From Pedobacter africanus (GTDB lineage Bacteria > Bacteroidota > Bacteroidia > Sphingobacteriales > Sphingobacteriaceae): 64,000 nt of DNA. A program made the translations under genes and the position numbers. A model generated the notes under the pieces. The model saw only the letters and a list, made by a program, of their open reading frames with translations, ran no database searches and was not told where the DNA came from. The stretch is taken from the NCBI RefSeq assembly GCF_900176535.1, contig NZ_FWXT01000001.1:992001-1056000 (forward strand). The letters are read 5' to 3'. How positions within the stretch are numbered: position 1 is the first letter of the stretch; each line of letters opens with the position of its first letter. Below, in pieces: positions 34,865 through 42,851 of the stretch.

Positions 34865-36781
34865 TTATTTATAACTCCTTACTGCCAGTTCAACATTTTC
34901 AAATTTCAAAGGTTCGGGCACCAGCACCTCTTCCTTACCTTCTCCCTGGTATGCCCAGGCAGAAACGAAACAAAACTTCTCGTCGTTCCGTAAAGCCTCG
35001 CCCTCCGGGGTCTGATATTCTTCCCTGAAGTGCGCCCCGCAGGATTCCTCCCGGCTAAGCGCATCCCGGCACATTAGCTCGGCCACTTCCAGATAATCGG
35101 CCACCCGGCCCGCCTTTTCCAGCTCTCCGTTCATCTCATCTTCTTCGCCCGACACCTTTAGGTCGCTATAAAAGTCGTCACGCAACTCACCAATGCCTTG
35201 TATGGCTTTTAGCAATCCTTCCCTGCTCCTCGACAAGCCGCAATAATCGTAAAGCAGCTTACCCAGAGTTTTATGGTAATGATCACAGGTTTTACTGCCC
35301 TTAATTTCCAGCAAGCTGGAAAGCTGCGCCCTTACACTTACCTCAGCGTCTACAAATTCCTGCCTGTCCAGATCCAGCCTGGGTGCTTTGATTTCTCCCG
35401 AAAGGTAATTGGAAACTGTATATGGGGCCACGAAATACCCATCCACACAAGCCTGCAGCAGGGAATTTGCCCCCAGGCGATTGGCCCCATGATCGGCAAA
35501 ATTGGCTTCGCCCAATGCAAATAACCCCGGTATGGTGGTCATCAGCTCATAGTCAACCCATAAACCACCCATAGAAAAATGTGCTGCCGGCGAGATCATC
35601 ATTGGCTCGGTATAAGCATCTGTAGCTGTAATTTTGCGGTACATATCGAACAGGTTGCCATATTTTTCTTTGATTTTTTGTTTACCCTGTTCTTTTATGG
35701 CTTTAGAAAAATCAAGATAAACCGCATTCTTTTGCGGTCCAACTCCAAAGCCTGCATCTATCCGCTCCTTTGCCGCACGCGAAGAGATATCGCGCGGAGC
35801 CAGGTTTCCGAAAGCAGGGTAGCGCCTTTCCAGGTAGTAATCACGTTCGGCCTCCGGGATGTCATTTGGCGCCCGCTCTTCACCGGCCCTCAATGGCACC
35901 CATATCCTGCCATCGTTCCTTAATGATTCCGACATCAGTGTAAGCTTAGATTGGTAAGCTCCAGACTGAGGCAAAGAGGTGGGATGTACCTGTGTCCAAC
36001 TCGGGCATGCCATAAATGCCCCTTTCTTATGCGCCCGCCAGATGGCAGAGGCATTGCAGCCCATGGCCAGGGTAGATAAGTAATAGATCTTGCCAAAGCC
36101 ACCTGTAGCCAGAATTACCGCATGCGCAGTATGTCTTTCGATCTCCCCAGTGTCGAGGTTGCGCACAATTATCCCTCTGGCCTTTCCATCCACAACAACC
36201 AGTTCCATCATTTCATGCCGCGTATGCAGCACCACAGCTTTGGCAGCCACCTGCCGCATCAGCGCCTGGTAAGCGCCCAGCAGCAGTTGCTGTCCGGTTT
36301 GTCCCCTGGCATAAAAGGTGCGGCTTACCTGTACACCTCCAAAAGAACGGTTGTTCAAATAGCCACCGTACTCTCTGCCAAAAGGCACACCCTGTGCTAC
36401 TGCCTGATCGATCAGTTGTCCAGAACATTCTGCCAGCCGGTATACATTGGCTTCACGCGAGCGGAAATCGCCACCCTTAATCGTATCATAAAACATACGA
36501 TAAACGCTATCGCCATCATTTTTATAATTCTTGGCAGCATTAACCCCGCCCTGAGCGGCTACAGAATGGGCACGCCTGCCTGAATCCTGAAAGCAGAAAG
36601 CAGTAACGTTATAGCCCATCTCTGCCAGTGATGCTGCAGCCGAGCTTCCTGCAAGGCCAGTTCCCACCACAATCACATCCAGCTTTTTACGGTTTGCGGG
36701 GTTCACCAGCTTTGCATGGTCCTTATAATAATTCCATTTATCTTTTAGCGGACCGGGAGGTATTTTTGCGTTCAGTTCCAT
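34865..36781 (-). CDS. sdhA: Succinate dehydrogenase / fumarate reductase flavoprotein subunit
   Basis: A 638-residue flavoprotein. The FAD-binding [12 protein letters not shown] is at about residues 38-49, the covalent FAD histidine is H72 in [11 protein letters not shown], and the active-site regions HPTSLPQSG and [13 protein letters not shown] are present. It oxidises succinate to fumarate, or the reverse. I use the ATG at 36781, which overlaps the sdhC end by 10 nt; a longer frame to 36985 lies within sdhC and is not part of the protein. Confidence 0.95.
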   Translation of the reverse strand: MELNAKIPPGPLKDKWNYYKDHAKLVNPANRKKLDVIVVGTGLAGSSAAASLAEMGYNVTAFCFQDSGRRAHSVAAQGGVNAAKNYKNDGDSVYRMFYDTIKGGDFRSREANVYRLAECSGQLIDQAVAQGVPFGREYGGYLNNRSFGGVQVSRTFYARGQTGQQLLLGAYQALMRQVAAKAVVLHTRHEMMELVVVDGKARGIIVRNLDTGEIERHTAHAVILATGGFGKIYYLSTLAMGCNASAIWRAHKKGAFMACPSWTQVHPTSLPQSGAYQSKLTLMSESLRNDGRIWVPLRAGEERAPNDIPEAERDYYLERRYPAFGNLAPRDISSRAAKERIDAGFGVGPQKNAVYLDFSKAIKEQGKQKIKEKYGNLFDMYRKITATDAYTEPMMISPAAHFSMGGLWVDYELMTTIPGLFALGEANFADHGANRLGANSLLQACVDGYFVAPYTVSNYLSGEIKAPRLDLDRQEFVDAEVSVRAQLSSLLEIKGSKTCDHYHKTLGKLLYDYCGLSRSREGLLKAIQGIGELRDDFYSDLKVSGEEDEMNGELEKAGRVADYLEVAELMCRDALSREESCGAHFREEYQTPEGEALRNDEKFCFVSAWAYQGEGKEEVLVPEPLKFENVELAVRSYK

Positions 36782-37455
36782 AAAACATATTGGCTTAGGT
36801 AAATATAAAGTGGAATAATGGCAAAGCCGATGGCAATGGTATAACTGTACCAGATACCAAAAACCCTGACCCACCGAACATATTTGGGGTGATAAACGCC
36901 CAGACTGCGGGCCGCGCTGAAAAAGCCATGTAAAAGATGAAAGCCCAGAGCGAACATCGCCAGCATATACAACAAAACATACCACCAGTCGCCGTAAACA
37001 CCAATGACTACCCCATACAAATCTTTTTGCCCATGCTGATCTACCGGCAAACTGCCGAATTTATACTGATACCAGAAGTCCTTAAAATGAAAAACCAGGA
37101 AAACCAGTATGATGGTACCCAGAATACCCATATTGCGCGAATACCACTTGCTCGTTACGTTACGTTGATCATATAGGTACTTACCTGGTACTTTTTTATT
37201 TTTCAGGGTGATGAGCAATGCATCTATGCAATGGATAACAATAGATGCGTACAGCACATAAGATATGATTTTAATGAAAATATTTCCGGATAAAAGCTGG
37301 GAGTAGCCGTTAAAGCTTTCCCGCGCCTGCGCTGCAGGCAAGAGCAGCTGCAGGTTGCCCAGCAAATGGATAACCAGGAAAAAGCACAGGAACAATCCTG
37401 TGAGCGCCATCAGGGTTTTACGCATCAGGCTAGAAAATGTACCATTCTGATCCAT
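36772..37455 (-). CDS. sdhC: Succinate dehydrogenase cytochrome b subunit (type B)
   Basis: A 227-residue membrane anchor with five transmembrane helices and several helix histidines (for example [35 protein letters not shown]) that would bind two haems, as in type B enzymes with a single anchor subunit (Wolinella/Bacillus type). No sdhD is present, which agrees. The start is the ATG at 37455, 11 nt past the transporter stop. Confidence 0.9.
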   Translation of the reverse strand: MDQNGTFSSLMRKTLMALTGLFLCFFLVIHLLGNLQLLLPAAQARESFNGYSQLLSGNIFIKIISYVLYASIVIHCIDALLITLKNKKVPGKYLYDQRNVTSKWYSRNMGILGTIILVFLVFHFKDFWYQYKFGSLPVDQHGQKDLYGVVIGVYGDWWYVLLYMLAMFALGFHLLHGFFSAARSLGVYHPKYVRWVRVFGIWYSYTIAIGFAIIPLYIYLSQYVLWN

Positions 37456-37466
37456 GGATAAAAAAA

Positions 37467-38897
37467 TTAATAAACACCTATTGCCTTCCACCACAGGCCA
37501 CCTATCCCCATCCAGATTACGATAAAAATGATACTCAGTATAAAGCCGCGCGACCACCATTCTTTCACTTCAACAAAGGTGCTTCCAAAAAATACCGGTG
37601 CAGGGCCATGGCCGTAATGGGTTAAAGTACCATAAATACCACCGCAAAAACCTAATGATAAGGCGAGCAGCATAGGCGGGATACCCACCGAAACACCAAC
37701 CCCGAGTAAAGCGGCATACATGGAGGCTACGTGTGCGGTTGCGCTGGCAAACATATAATGACTGTAAAAATAAACCAGGATAATGATGGGAAAGGCCATC
37801 GTCCAGCTCATATGGCCTATTTTAGCTTTTACCAGTTCGCTAAACCAGGGGATTAAGCCCAGCTGGTTTAGCGCGCTACCCATCATCACCAGGGCAGAAA
37901 ACCATACAATGGTGTCCCAGGCATTTTTCTCGCTCTTCACATCGTCCCAGGTCAGCACCTGCGAAAGCAATAAAAACACAAGGCCTATAAATGCCGTGGT
38001 AGTGGCATCTATCTTAAAAATATCACCGGTGATCCACAGGAACAGCAATACAAAAAAAGCGGTCAGCATCAACCACTCATTGCGGGTAACCGCACCCATT
38101 TCTTTCAGCTTTTCGGTGGCCATCTTTGTAGCGCCCTGGGTCTTTTTCAGTTCAGGCGGATAAATCTTGTAGAGGACATAAGGGATCGCTATTAATGATA
38201 CGATCCCCGGTATCAGTGCAGCCCACATCCATGACATCCAGGTAATGTGTATGCCCAGGTCGGCCGCAAATTTCTGGCACATCGGGTTACTTGCCGTGGC
38301 AGTAAGGAACATCGAAGAAGTAATAAGGTTGATGTTGTAGCAGTTGAGCGACAAATAGGCACCCAGTTTACGGTGCGTTTCGGGCTGTTCGGGAACAGAG
38401 CCAAAATTAAGCGCCATAGATTTCATAATGGGATAAATGATCCCTCCCCCCCTGGCCGTATTGCTGGGAATGGCCGGAGCAAGCACCAGATCTGCGAGGC
38501 CAAGGCCATAACCCAGGCCCAGTGAACTTCTACCGAATATCCGGATGAAAAGATACGCAATCCTGCTACCCAGTCCGGTTTTGATGAAGCCCCGGGCAAT
38601 GAAAAAAGAAATGCCGATAAGCCAGATCACTTTATCACCAAAGCTACTCAGGGCCAAAGAGATGGACTTACCCGGATTACCCGGGGCAAGCACGCCTGTT
38701 AAGGCGACTACAGCAATAGCAATCATAGACATGGTACCCATAGACGCAGCTTTAAGGATAATGCCCAGAATGGTAGCCAGGAAAATGGCCAGCAAATGCC
38801 AGGCTTCAGGCTTTACACCTTCTGGCACCGGAATGAACCAGATCAGTAACCCAAAGGCCAGGGTCACCAGAATCATTTTGTAGTTGATCTCTTTCAT
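37467..38897 (-). CDS. DASS-family (SLC13) anion/dicarboxylate transporter
   Basis: A 476-residue polytopic protein of the divalent anion:Na+ symporter family. Family marks include SNTARGGGIIYPI near residue 145, SNP-type motifs (TATASNPMCQK) and a second repeat half (SATAHVASMYAALL). Substrates in this family are succinate, malate, fumarate, citrate or 2-oxoglutarate. Its position directly ahead of sdhC argues for succinate or another C4-dicarboxylate. A sulfate or citrate/tartrate carrier cannot be excluded. Confidence 0.87.
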   Translation of the reverse strand: MKEINYKMILVTLAFGLLIWFIPVPEGVKPEAWHLLAIFLATILGIILKAASMGTMSMIAIAVVALTGVLAPGNPGKSISLALSSFGDKVIWLIGISFFIARGFIKTGLGSRIAYLFIRIFGRSSLGLGYGLGLADLVLAPAIPSNTARGGGIIYPIMKSMALNFGSVPEQPETHRKLGAYLSLNCYNINLITSSMFLTATASNPMCQKFAADLGIHITWMSWMWAALIPGIVSLIAIPYVLYKIYPPELKKTQGATKMATEKLKEMGAVTRNEWLMLTAFFVLLFLWITGDIFKIDATTTAFIGLVFLLLSQVLTWDDVKSEKNAWDTIVWFSALVMMGSALNQLGLIPWFSELVKAKIGHMSWTMAFPIIILVYFYSHYMFASATAHVASMYAALLGVGVSVGIPPMLLALSLGFCGGIYGTLTHYGHGPAPVFFGSTFVEVKEWWSRGFILSIIFIVIWMGIGGLWWKAIGVY

Positions 38898-38926
38898 GGG
38901 TATATTCTATTGTTTAGTTTCGACAA

Positions 38927-40051
38927 TTAAAATCTGGCCTGTACCTGGCAAATCAGCCTGTTGGTATTGTACTGCGTGGTATTCGGTATATTGTTTTGAT
39001 ACCTGTCCATAAGCAGGCCAAGCTGCACCCTTATGGCGTAAGCTTCTGCAAAAGAAGCACTCACCATAGGGATATAACTTTGCCTGGCATTGCCCTGCTG
39101 TTTAAAGTCGGCATCCAGGTATTCATACCGGAAAGCAAACTCCAGGCTCTTCAGACGTGTGTGCTTAAAGCTATATCCAGCATTTGGCTGCAGATAGATG
39201 CCTCTCATCCCAAAATGGCTGACCGGCACCAACGGGTCGGCCTGGTCAAAATAAGCTACACTGTTTACCCCCTGTTTATATTCTGAAACCATTTCTATGT
39301 TCCACCTTTCATCCAGCTGCCTTTTATAGTCGATATCGGCACCCCAGGCCCATATTTTCTGCCCCATATTTTTACCTGCACCCGCGCTGATTCCCAGCTC
39401 TGTGCTTTTCCCCAGGCCAAATACCAGTCGCGCTGGAACAATTTTGCCATCGTCATTATCACCGGTCTGGTTCCGGTTATTGCCATTGTAAACACCGATA
39501 TAATATTTTATGGCTATGGGGAGGTCTTTGATTGCCCCAAAATAGCTGGCACCAATCTGAAAGCTCTGCCAGCTGTTGGCACCAAACAGATAATATCCAT
39601 TGGAATAATCTATGGAGCGCACAAAATCCACAGGATAATTGTCTTCCTGTCCAAACTGTGGCCTGAACTGACCAAACTGAAAATTCACATAATCGTTTAT
39701 ACTGTACTTGATAAAAGCATTTTCCAGTACCTTGTTTTGGGGGTTGCCGGTAAAATCGCCAAAGTTTACCAGGATAACGGCATTGATCCGGTCACTGATG
39801 GTCGCGTTCAGTTGAAGCCGGGCACGTTTTACAGAAAAAGAATTTCGTGAAAAATACTCGGTTCCGGTATGGTGTTTTCCGGCTATGTCCACATCCTTGT
39901 CCAACGAATAGTTAAACTGCGTTTGCAGCATTCCGGAAAAATTGATTTTGCTTTTTTCAGACAAATTCACATTTATTCCCTGGGCATTTATCATCACCGG
40001 TGAAAACAGCAAAAGGTAAAAGCAGGTTTGTTTGAAGTAAGAGAGCTCCAT
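38927..40051 (-). CDS. OprP/OprO-type outer-membrane porin
   Basis: A 374-residue porin. A signal sequence (ending near INAQ) is followed by barrel strands with the phosphate-selective porin O/P pattern: RNSFSVKRARLQLNA, FGQFRPQFGQEDN and a C-terminal RLICQVQARF. It would let small anions across the outer membrane. It heads the run porin-DASS-sdhC-sdhA-sdhB with 29-nt spacing to the transporter, so dicarboxylate entry is the likely job. Confidence 0.83.
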   Translation of the reverse strand: MELSYFKQTCFYLLLFSPVMINAQGINVNLSEKSKINFSGMLQTQFNYSLDKDVDIAGKHHTGTEYFSRNSFSVKRARLQLNATISDRINAVILVNFGDFTGNPQNKVLENAFIKYSINDYVNFQFGQFRPQFGQEDNYPVDFVRSIDYSNGYYLFGANSWQSFQIGASYFGAIKDLPIAIKYYIGVYNGNNRNQTGDNDDGKIVPARLVFGLGKSTELGISAGAGKNMGQKIWAWGADIDYKRQLDERWNIEMVSEYKQGVNSVAYFDQADPLVPVSHFGMRGIYLQPNAGYSFKHTRLKSLEFAFRYEYLDADFKQQGNARQSYIPMVSASFAEAYAIRVQLGLLMDRYQNNIPNTTQYNTNRLICQVQARF

Positions 40052-40220
40052 GGGCGCTTTAATTAGGTGAGTCGTGGTACACTAATATAAACAAAATTTT
40101 CTTCATTTAGTTTTGTGTTTAACTTAACCGTAAAAAACAGCATATCTGCTGACTTCCTGCAAAATAGGAGATAGCTTACACAACCGGTATGGGTCATCTT
40201 GTGCTCCCCTATAATAAAAC

Positions 40221-40331
40221 GCTACCTGCTCCGGTATCGGGCCGTACCCACCTCGGCCTTTCCTCGCTCCGAACCGAACAAGGTCCGAAGAAAGTCCGAA
40301 GAAACACCGAGGAAGAAGCGAAGCAGGTAAA
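40221..40331. repeat. Candidate structured dispersed repeat (MITE/REP-like)
   Basis: Terminal inverted repeat TACCTGCT (40223-40230) / AGCAGGTA (40322-40329), a nested CCTCGG (40251-40256) / CCGAGG (40307-40312), and a tandem 11-mer GTCCGAAGAAA (40283-40293 and 40294-40304). The base composition is clearly more GC-rich than the flanks. No second copy was found in this window. Confidence 0.45.
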
Positions 40332-40388
40332 GTGTAACACCAGAACAACAATAGTACTACAGCGGAACATCAAACTGGCTTAAGTTTT

Positions 40389-40400
40389 GCTCAGCTGAGC
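40389..40400. promoter_or_regulatory. 12-bp palindrome before the CAP-domain gene
   Basis: GCTCAGCTGAGC is a perfect palindrome ending 2 nt before the ATG, just after TAAGTTTTG. It could be a protein-binding site or a hairpin over the ribosome-binding region. Confidence 0.35.
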
Positions 40401-40402
40401 CT

Positions 40403-41080
40403 ATGAAACCCTTATTAGCATTTACCTTTTTTATCCTGTCGGCCTTGACTATAAAAGCCCAAAATACCAACGGCTGGACCAAAGAAGAATTGAGAATGGC
40501 CAATACGGCCGGGAATGCCGACTACCTTACCGGTGAAGAGAAAGATATGGTAATTTACATGAACCTTGTGCGAATGGACGGAGAGCGATTCTTTAACACC
40601 TTTTTGCAGGACTTTATTGATGCACACAACGAACAGATGAAACAATACAGCAATTACGAGAGGTTAAAGATAGACAGAAAGGATAAATATTATCTCAGCC
40701 TGAAAAACGACCTTAAGAACATCAAACTGTTGCCTGTTTTCTGGCCGGATGAAGCCCTGAGCCAGGTGGCAAAACTGCATGCAAAGGATTTGGGCAGGAA
40801 CAATTTTGCCAAACATAACTCCAGCGATGGAAGAACACCAAAAGACCGGATCGGGAAACTGTACCCAAAAAGATCCAGCGGGGAAAACCTTGCATTTGGT
40901 TTTTCGAGCGGACTGGGCAACATCTGCCTGCTCCTGATCGATAAAGGGGTACCCGACCTGGGCCACAGGAAACTCATTCTGAACACCTCATACCAGTTAA
41001 ATACGGTCGGGTTAAGCATTCAGCCGCACAAAACCTACCGCTATTGCGCAGTGATTGACTTTGTTAGTCTGCCAGATTAA
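40403..41080 (+). CDS. CAP-domain (SCP/PR1-like) secreted protein
   Basis: A 225-residue protein with a signal peptide ending near IKAQ. It carries the CAP pattern: MVIYMNLVRMDGERF, then ALSQVAKLHAKDLGRNNFAKH, SGENLAFG and GHRKLILN. CAP domains occur in secreted proteins with varied roles (proteases, lipid or glycan binding). The His/Glu pocket residues seem present (H in LHAKD, E in GENL, H in LGHRK). The function here is unknown. Confidence 0.82.
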   Translation: MKPLLAFTFFILSALTIKAQNTNGWTKEELRMANTAGNADYLTGEEKDMVIYMNLVRMDGERFFNTFLQDFIDAHNEQMKQYSNYERLKIDRKDKYYLSLKNDLKNIKLLPVFWPDEALSQVAKLHAKDLGRNNFAKHNSSDGRTPKDRIGKLYPKRSSGENLAFGFSSGLGNICLLLIDKGVPDLGHRKLILNTSYQLNTVGLSIQPHKTYRYCAVIDFVSLPD

Positions 41081-41108
41081 CATATAAATAAAATACCTAG
41101 CCATATTT

Positions 41109-41139
41109 TTTGATTTTGATAAAAATGTATCGAAATTTG
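41109..41139 (+). promoter_or_regulatory. Promoter before the glutamate synthase family leader
   Basis: TTTG (41109-41112), 19 nt, GAAATTTG (41132-41139). The -7 box lacks the initial TA but keeps TTTG and the spacing. Transcription would start near the short ORF at 41144. Confidence 0.4.
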
Positions 41140-41143
41140 CGTC

Positions 41144-41179
41144 ATGAATTTCAATATCCATAATGACTTCAGTCAGTAA
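41144..41179 (+). other. Short leader ORF (11 codons)
   Basis: ATG to TAA encoding MNFNIHNDFSQ, placed between a promoter-like sequence and a GC-rich hairpin. Coding status is uncertain. Its position resembles a leader peptide. Confidence 0.3.
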
Positions 41180-41180
41180 G

Positions 41181-41225
41181 CCCCCGGTCAGCTAAAAAAT
41201 CACCGATCCGGGGGACACATTTTTA
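41181..41225 (+). terminator. Hairpin in the leader (possible attenuator)
   Basis: CCCCCGG (41181-41187) pairs with CCGGGGG (41208-41214), with an A-rich loop, and ATTTTTA follows after 4 nt. It sits ahead of the FMN glutamate synthase family gene, so it may control read-through. Confidence 0.45.
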
Positions 41226-41258
41226 TTTGTTTCAAATACCCAGCTCATTTATTTTATC

Positions 41259-42794
41259 ATGGAAAATCAGAAAATCACCAAGGTGATTGGAAAAATATTG
41301 CTTTGGTTAGCATTAACCGGAACCCTTGCCCTTATTATAGCAGCCTTTTACCAGGCTTCCTCATTTTACCTGCTCATTGCCCTGCCATTGATCCTGATCA
41401 CTGCGATAGGCTACGACCGCTTTCAATCTAAACACGCTGTATTGCGGAATTACCCCGTTGTGGGCAGATTACGTTATTTCTTTGAAGCCATAAGACCCGA
41501 AATGAGGCAGTACTTTTTTGAGTCGGACCTCGATGGAAAACCCTTTAACAGACGTCAGCGTTCTATTGTTTACCAAAGGGCAAAAAACGAAAGGGAGACT
41601 GTTGCCTTTGGGATGCAGGTAGACCCTTACCAGCAAGGCTACGAATGGGTATCGCACAGCATTTACCCCAAAAAACTGTCCGGTACCGATTTGCGGGTTA
41701 TGGTGGGTAACCATCAGTGCAGCCAGCCCTATAGCTTAAGTATACTCAATATCGGCGCAATGAGCTTTGGTGCCTTAAGCCGGACAGCCATTATGGCTTT
41801 GAATCATGGAGCGAAATTAAATGGCTTTGCACACAATACAGGTGAAGGTGGCATCAGTCCACACCACGTTAAGGGTGGTGCCGACCTGATCTGGCAGATT
41901 GGGACCGGTTATTTTGGTTGCCGCGATAGCGAAGGCAATTTTGACCCCGCCCTGTTCCAGAAGAATTCCAGGCGCAGTTATGTAAAAATGATCGAGATTA
42001 AATTGTCGCAAGGCGCCAAGCCTGGCCATGGTGGTATTTTGCCAGCTGCGAAAAACACAGCCGAGATTGCAGAGATCAGAAGCGTCCAGCCCGGAACAAC
42101 CGTCATATCGCCCCCTGCCCACAGCACCTTTAATGATGCAACCGGGCTGATGCATTTTGTAGCCCAGCTACGCGAGCTTTCGGAGGGCAAGCCTGTTGGC
42201 TTTAAACTTTGTATAGGAAGTAAACAGGAATTCCTGGACATCTGCACAGCCATGCTGGCCACAGGCATTTGTCCGGATTTTATCACCATAGATGGTGCTG
42301 AAGGCGGCACCGGTGCTGCTCCGTTGGAGTATACCGATTATGTAGGAATGCCATTGCTGGATGCCCTGGCGTTTGTCAGTTCTTCGTTAACAAAACTGGG
42401 CTTAAGAAAGCAGGTAAAAATCCTGGCCTCAGGAAAGATCATTACGGGATTCGACATCATGAAAGCCATGTCGCTGGGGGCAGATGCCTGCTATAGCGCA
42501 CGTGGTATGATGATGGCCCTGGGCTGTATACAGGCTTTAAAATGTGACAGTGGCAAATGCCCTGTAGGGATTGCCACGCAGGACAAAAGCCTTTATAAAG
42601 GAATTGATGTGACCGATAAAAAACACAGGGTAGCCAATTTTCATAAAAATACCCTGCACGCTACTGCAGAACTGATGGAAGCTTGCGGGTTTGGCAGCCT
42701 GGAAGGCATTAGGCCTGAACATTTTCACCGCAGAATTGACACTACCCGGACCATGAATTTCAAGGACATCTACTTTGGAGCTGTAGCAGGTTAA
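41259..42794 (+). CDS. Glutamate synthase-family FMN protein, membrane-anchored
   Basis: A 511-residue protein with two N-terminal transmembrane helices (about 10-30 and 34-51), then an FMN-binding alpha/beta barrel like the synthase half of glutamate synthase (GltB). Visible: GAMSFGALS, GEGGIS, KPGHGG, IDGAEGGTGAAP and the 3Fe-4S cysteine pattern C423-x5-C429-x4-C434 (KCPVGIATQ). There is no glutaminase domain, so ammonia or another donor would be used, or the protein is a different FMN oxidoreductase. Confidence 0.85.
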   Translation: MENQKITKVIGKILLWLALTGTLALIIAAFYQASSFYLLIALPLILITAIGYDRFQSKHAVLRNYPVVGRLRYFFEAIRPEMRQYFFESDLDGKPFNRRQRSIVYQRAKNERETVAFGMQVDPYQQGYEWVSHSIYPKKLSGTDLRVMVGNHQCSQPYSLSILNIGAMSFGALSRTAIMALNHGAKLNGFAHNTGEGGISPHHVKGGADLIWQIGTGYFGCRDSEGNFDPALFQKNSRRSYVKMIEIKLSQGAKPGHGGILPAAKNTAEIAEIRSVQPGTTVISPPAHSTFNDATGLMHFVAQLRELSEGKPVGFKLCIGSKQEFLDICTAMLATGICPDFITIDGAEGGTGAAPLEYTDYVGMPLLDALAFVSSSLTKLGLRKQVKILASGKIITGFDIMKAMSLGADACYSARGMMMALGCIQALKCDSGKCPVGIATQDKSLYKGIDVTDKKHRVANFHKNTLHATAELMEACGFGSLEGIRPEHFHRRIDTTRTMNFKDIYFGAVAG

Positions 42795-42851
42795 TTTATT
42801 TTGAACAATGATGACCAAATTACTTAAATTGGCAGCCTCAAATTAAAGCCA

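Larger units (their letters stand above)
40052..40402. other. Intergenic region holding a repeat-like element
   Basis: A divergent gap between the porin and CAP-protein genes. The outer parts are AT-rich and would hold both promoters; the middle holds the structured GC-rich element listed separately. Short overlapping frames on both strands do not look coding. Confidence 0.5.

Noticed and set aside
34414..35028. Open frame (204 codons) crossing the sdhB-sdhA junction on the plus strand
   Set aside because: Runs against two recognised genes and spans their junction; no family features.
36782..36985. N-terminal extension of SdhA by 68 residues
   Set aside because: Lies entirely within sdhC and lacks any SdhA-like sequence; the FAD domain begins shortly after the Met at 36781.
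40124..40383. Overlapping frames on both strands across the GC-rich element
   Set aside because: Composition is explained by inverted repeats; neither peptide looks like a protein.
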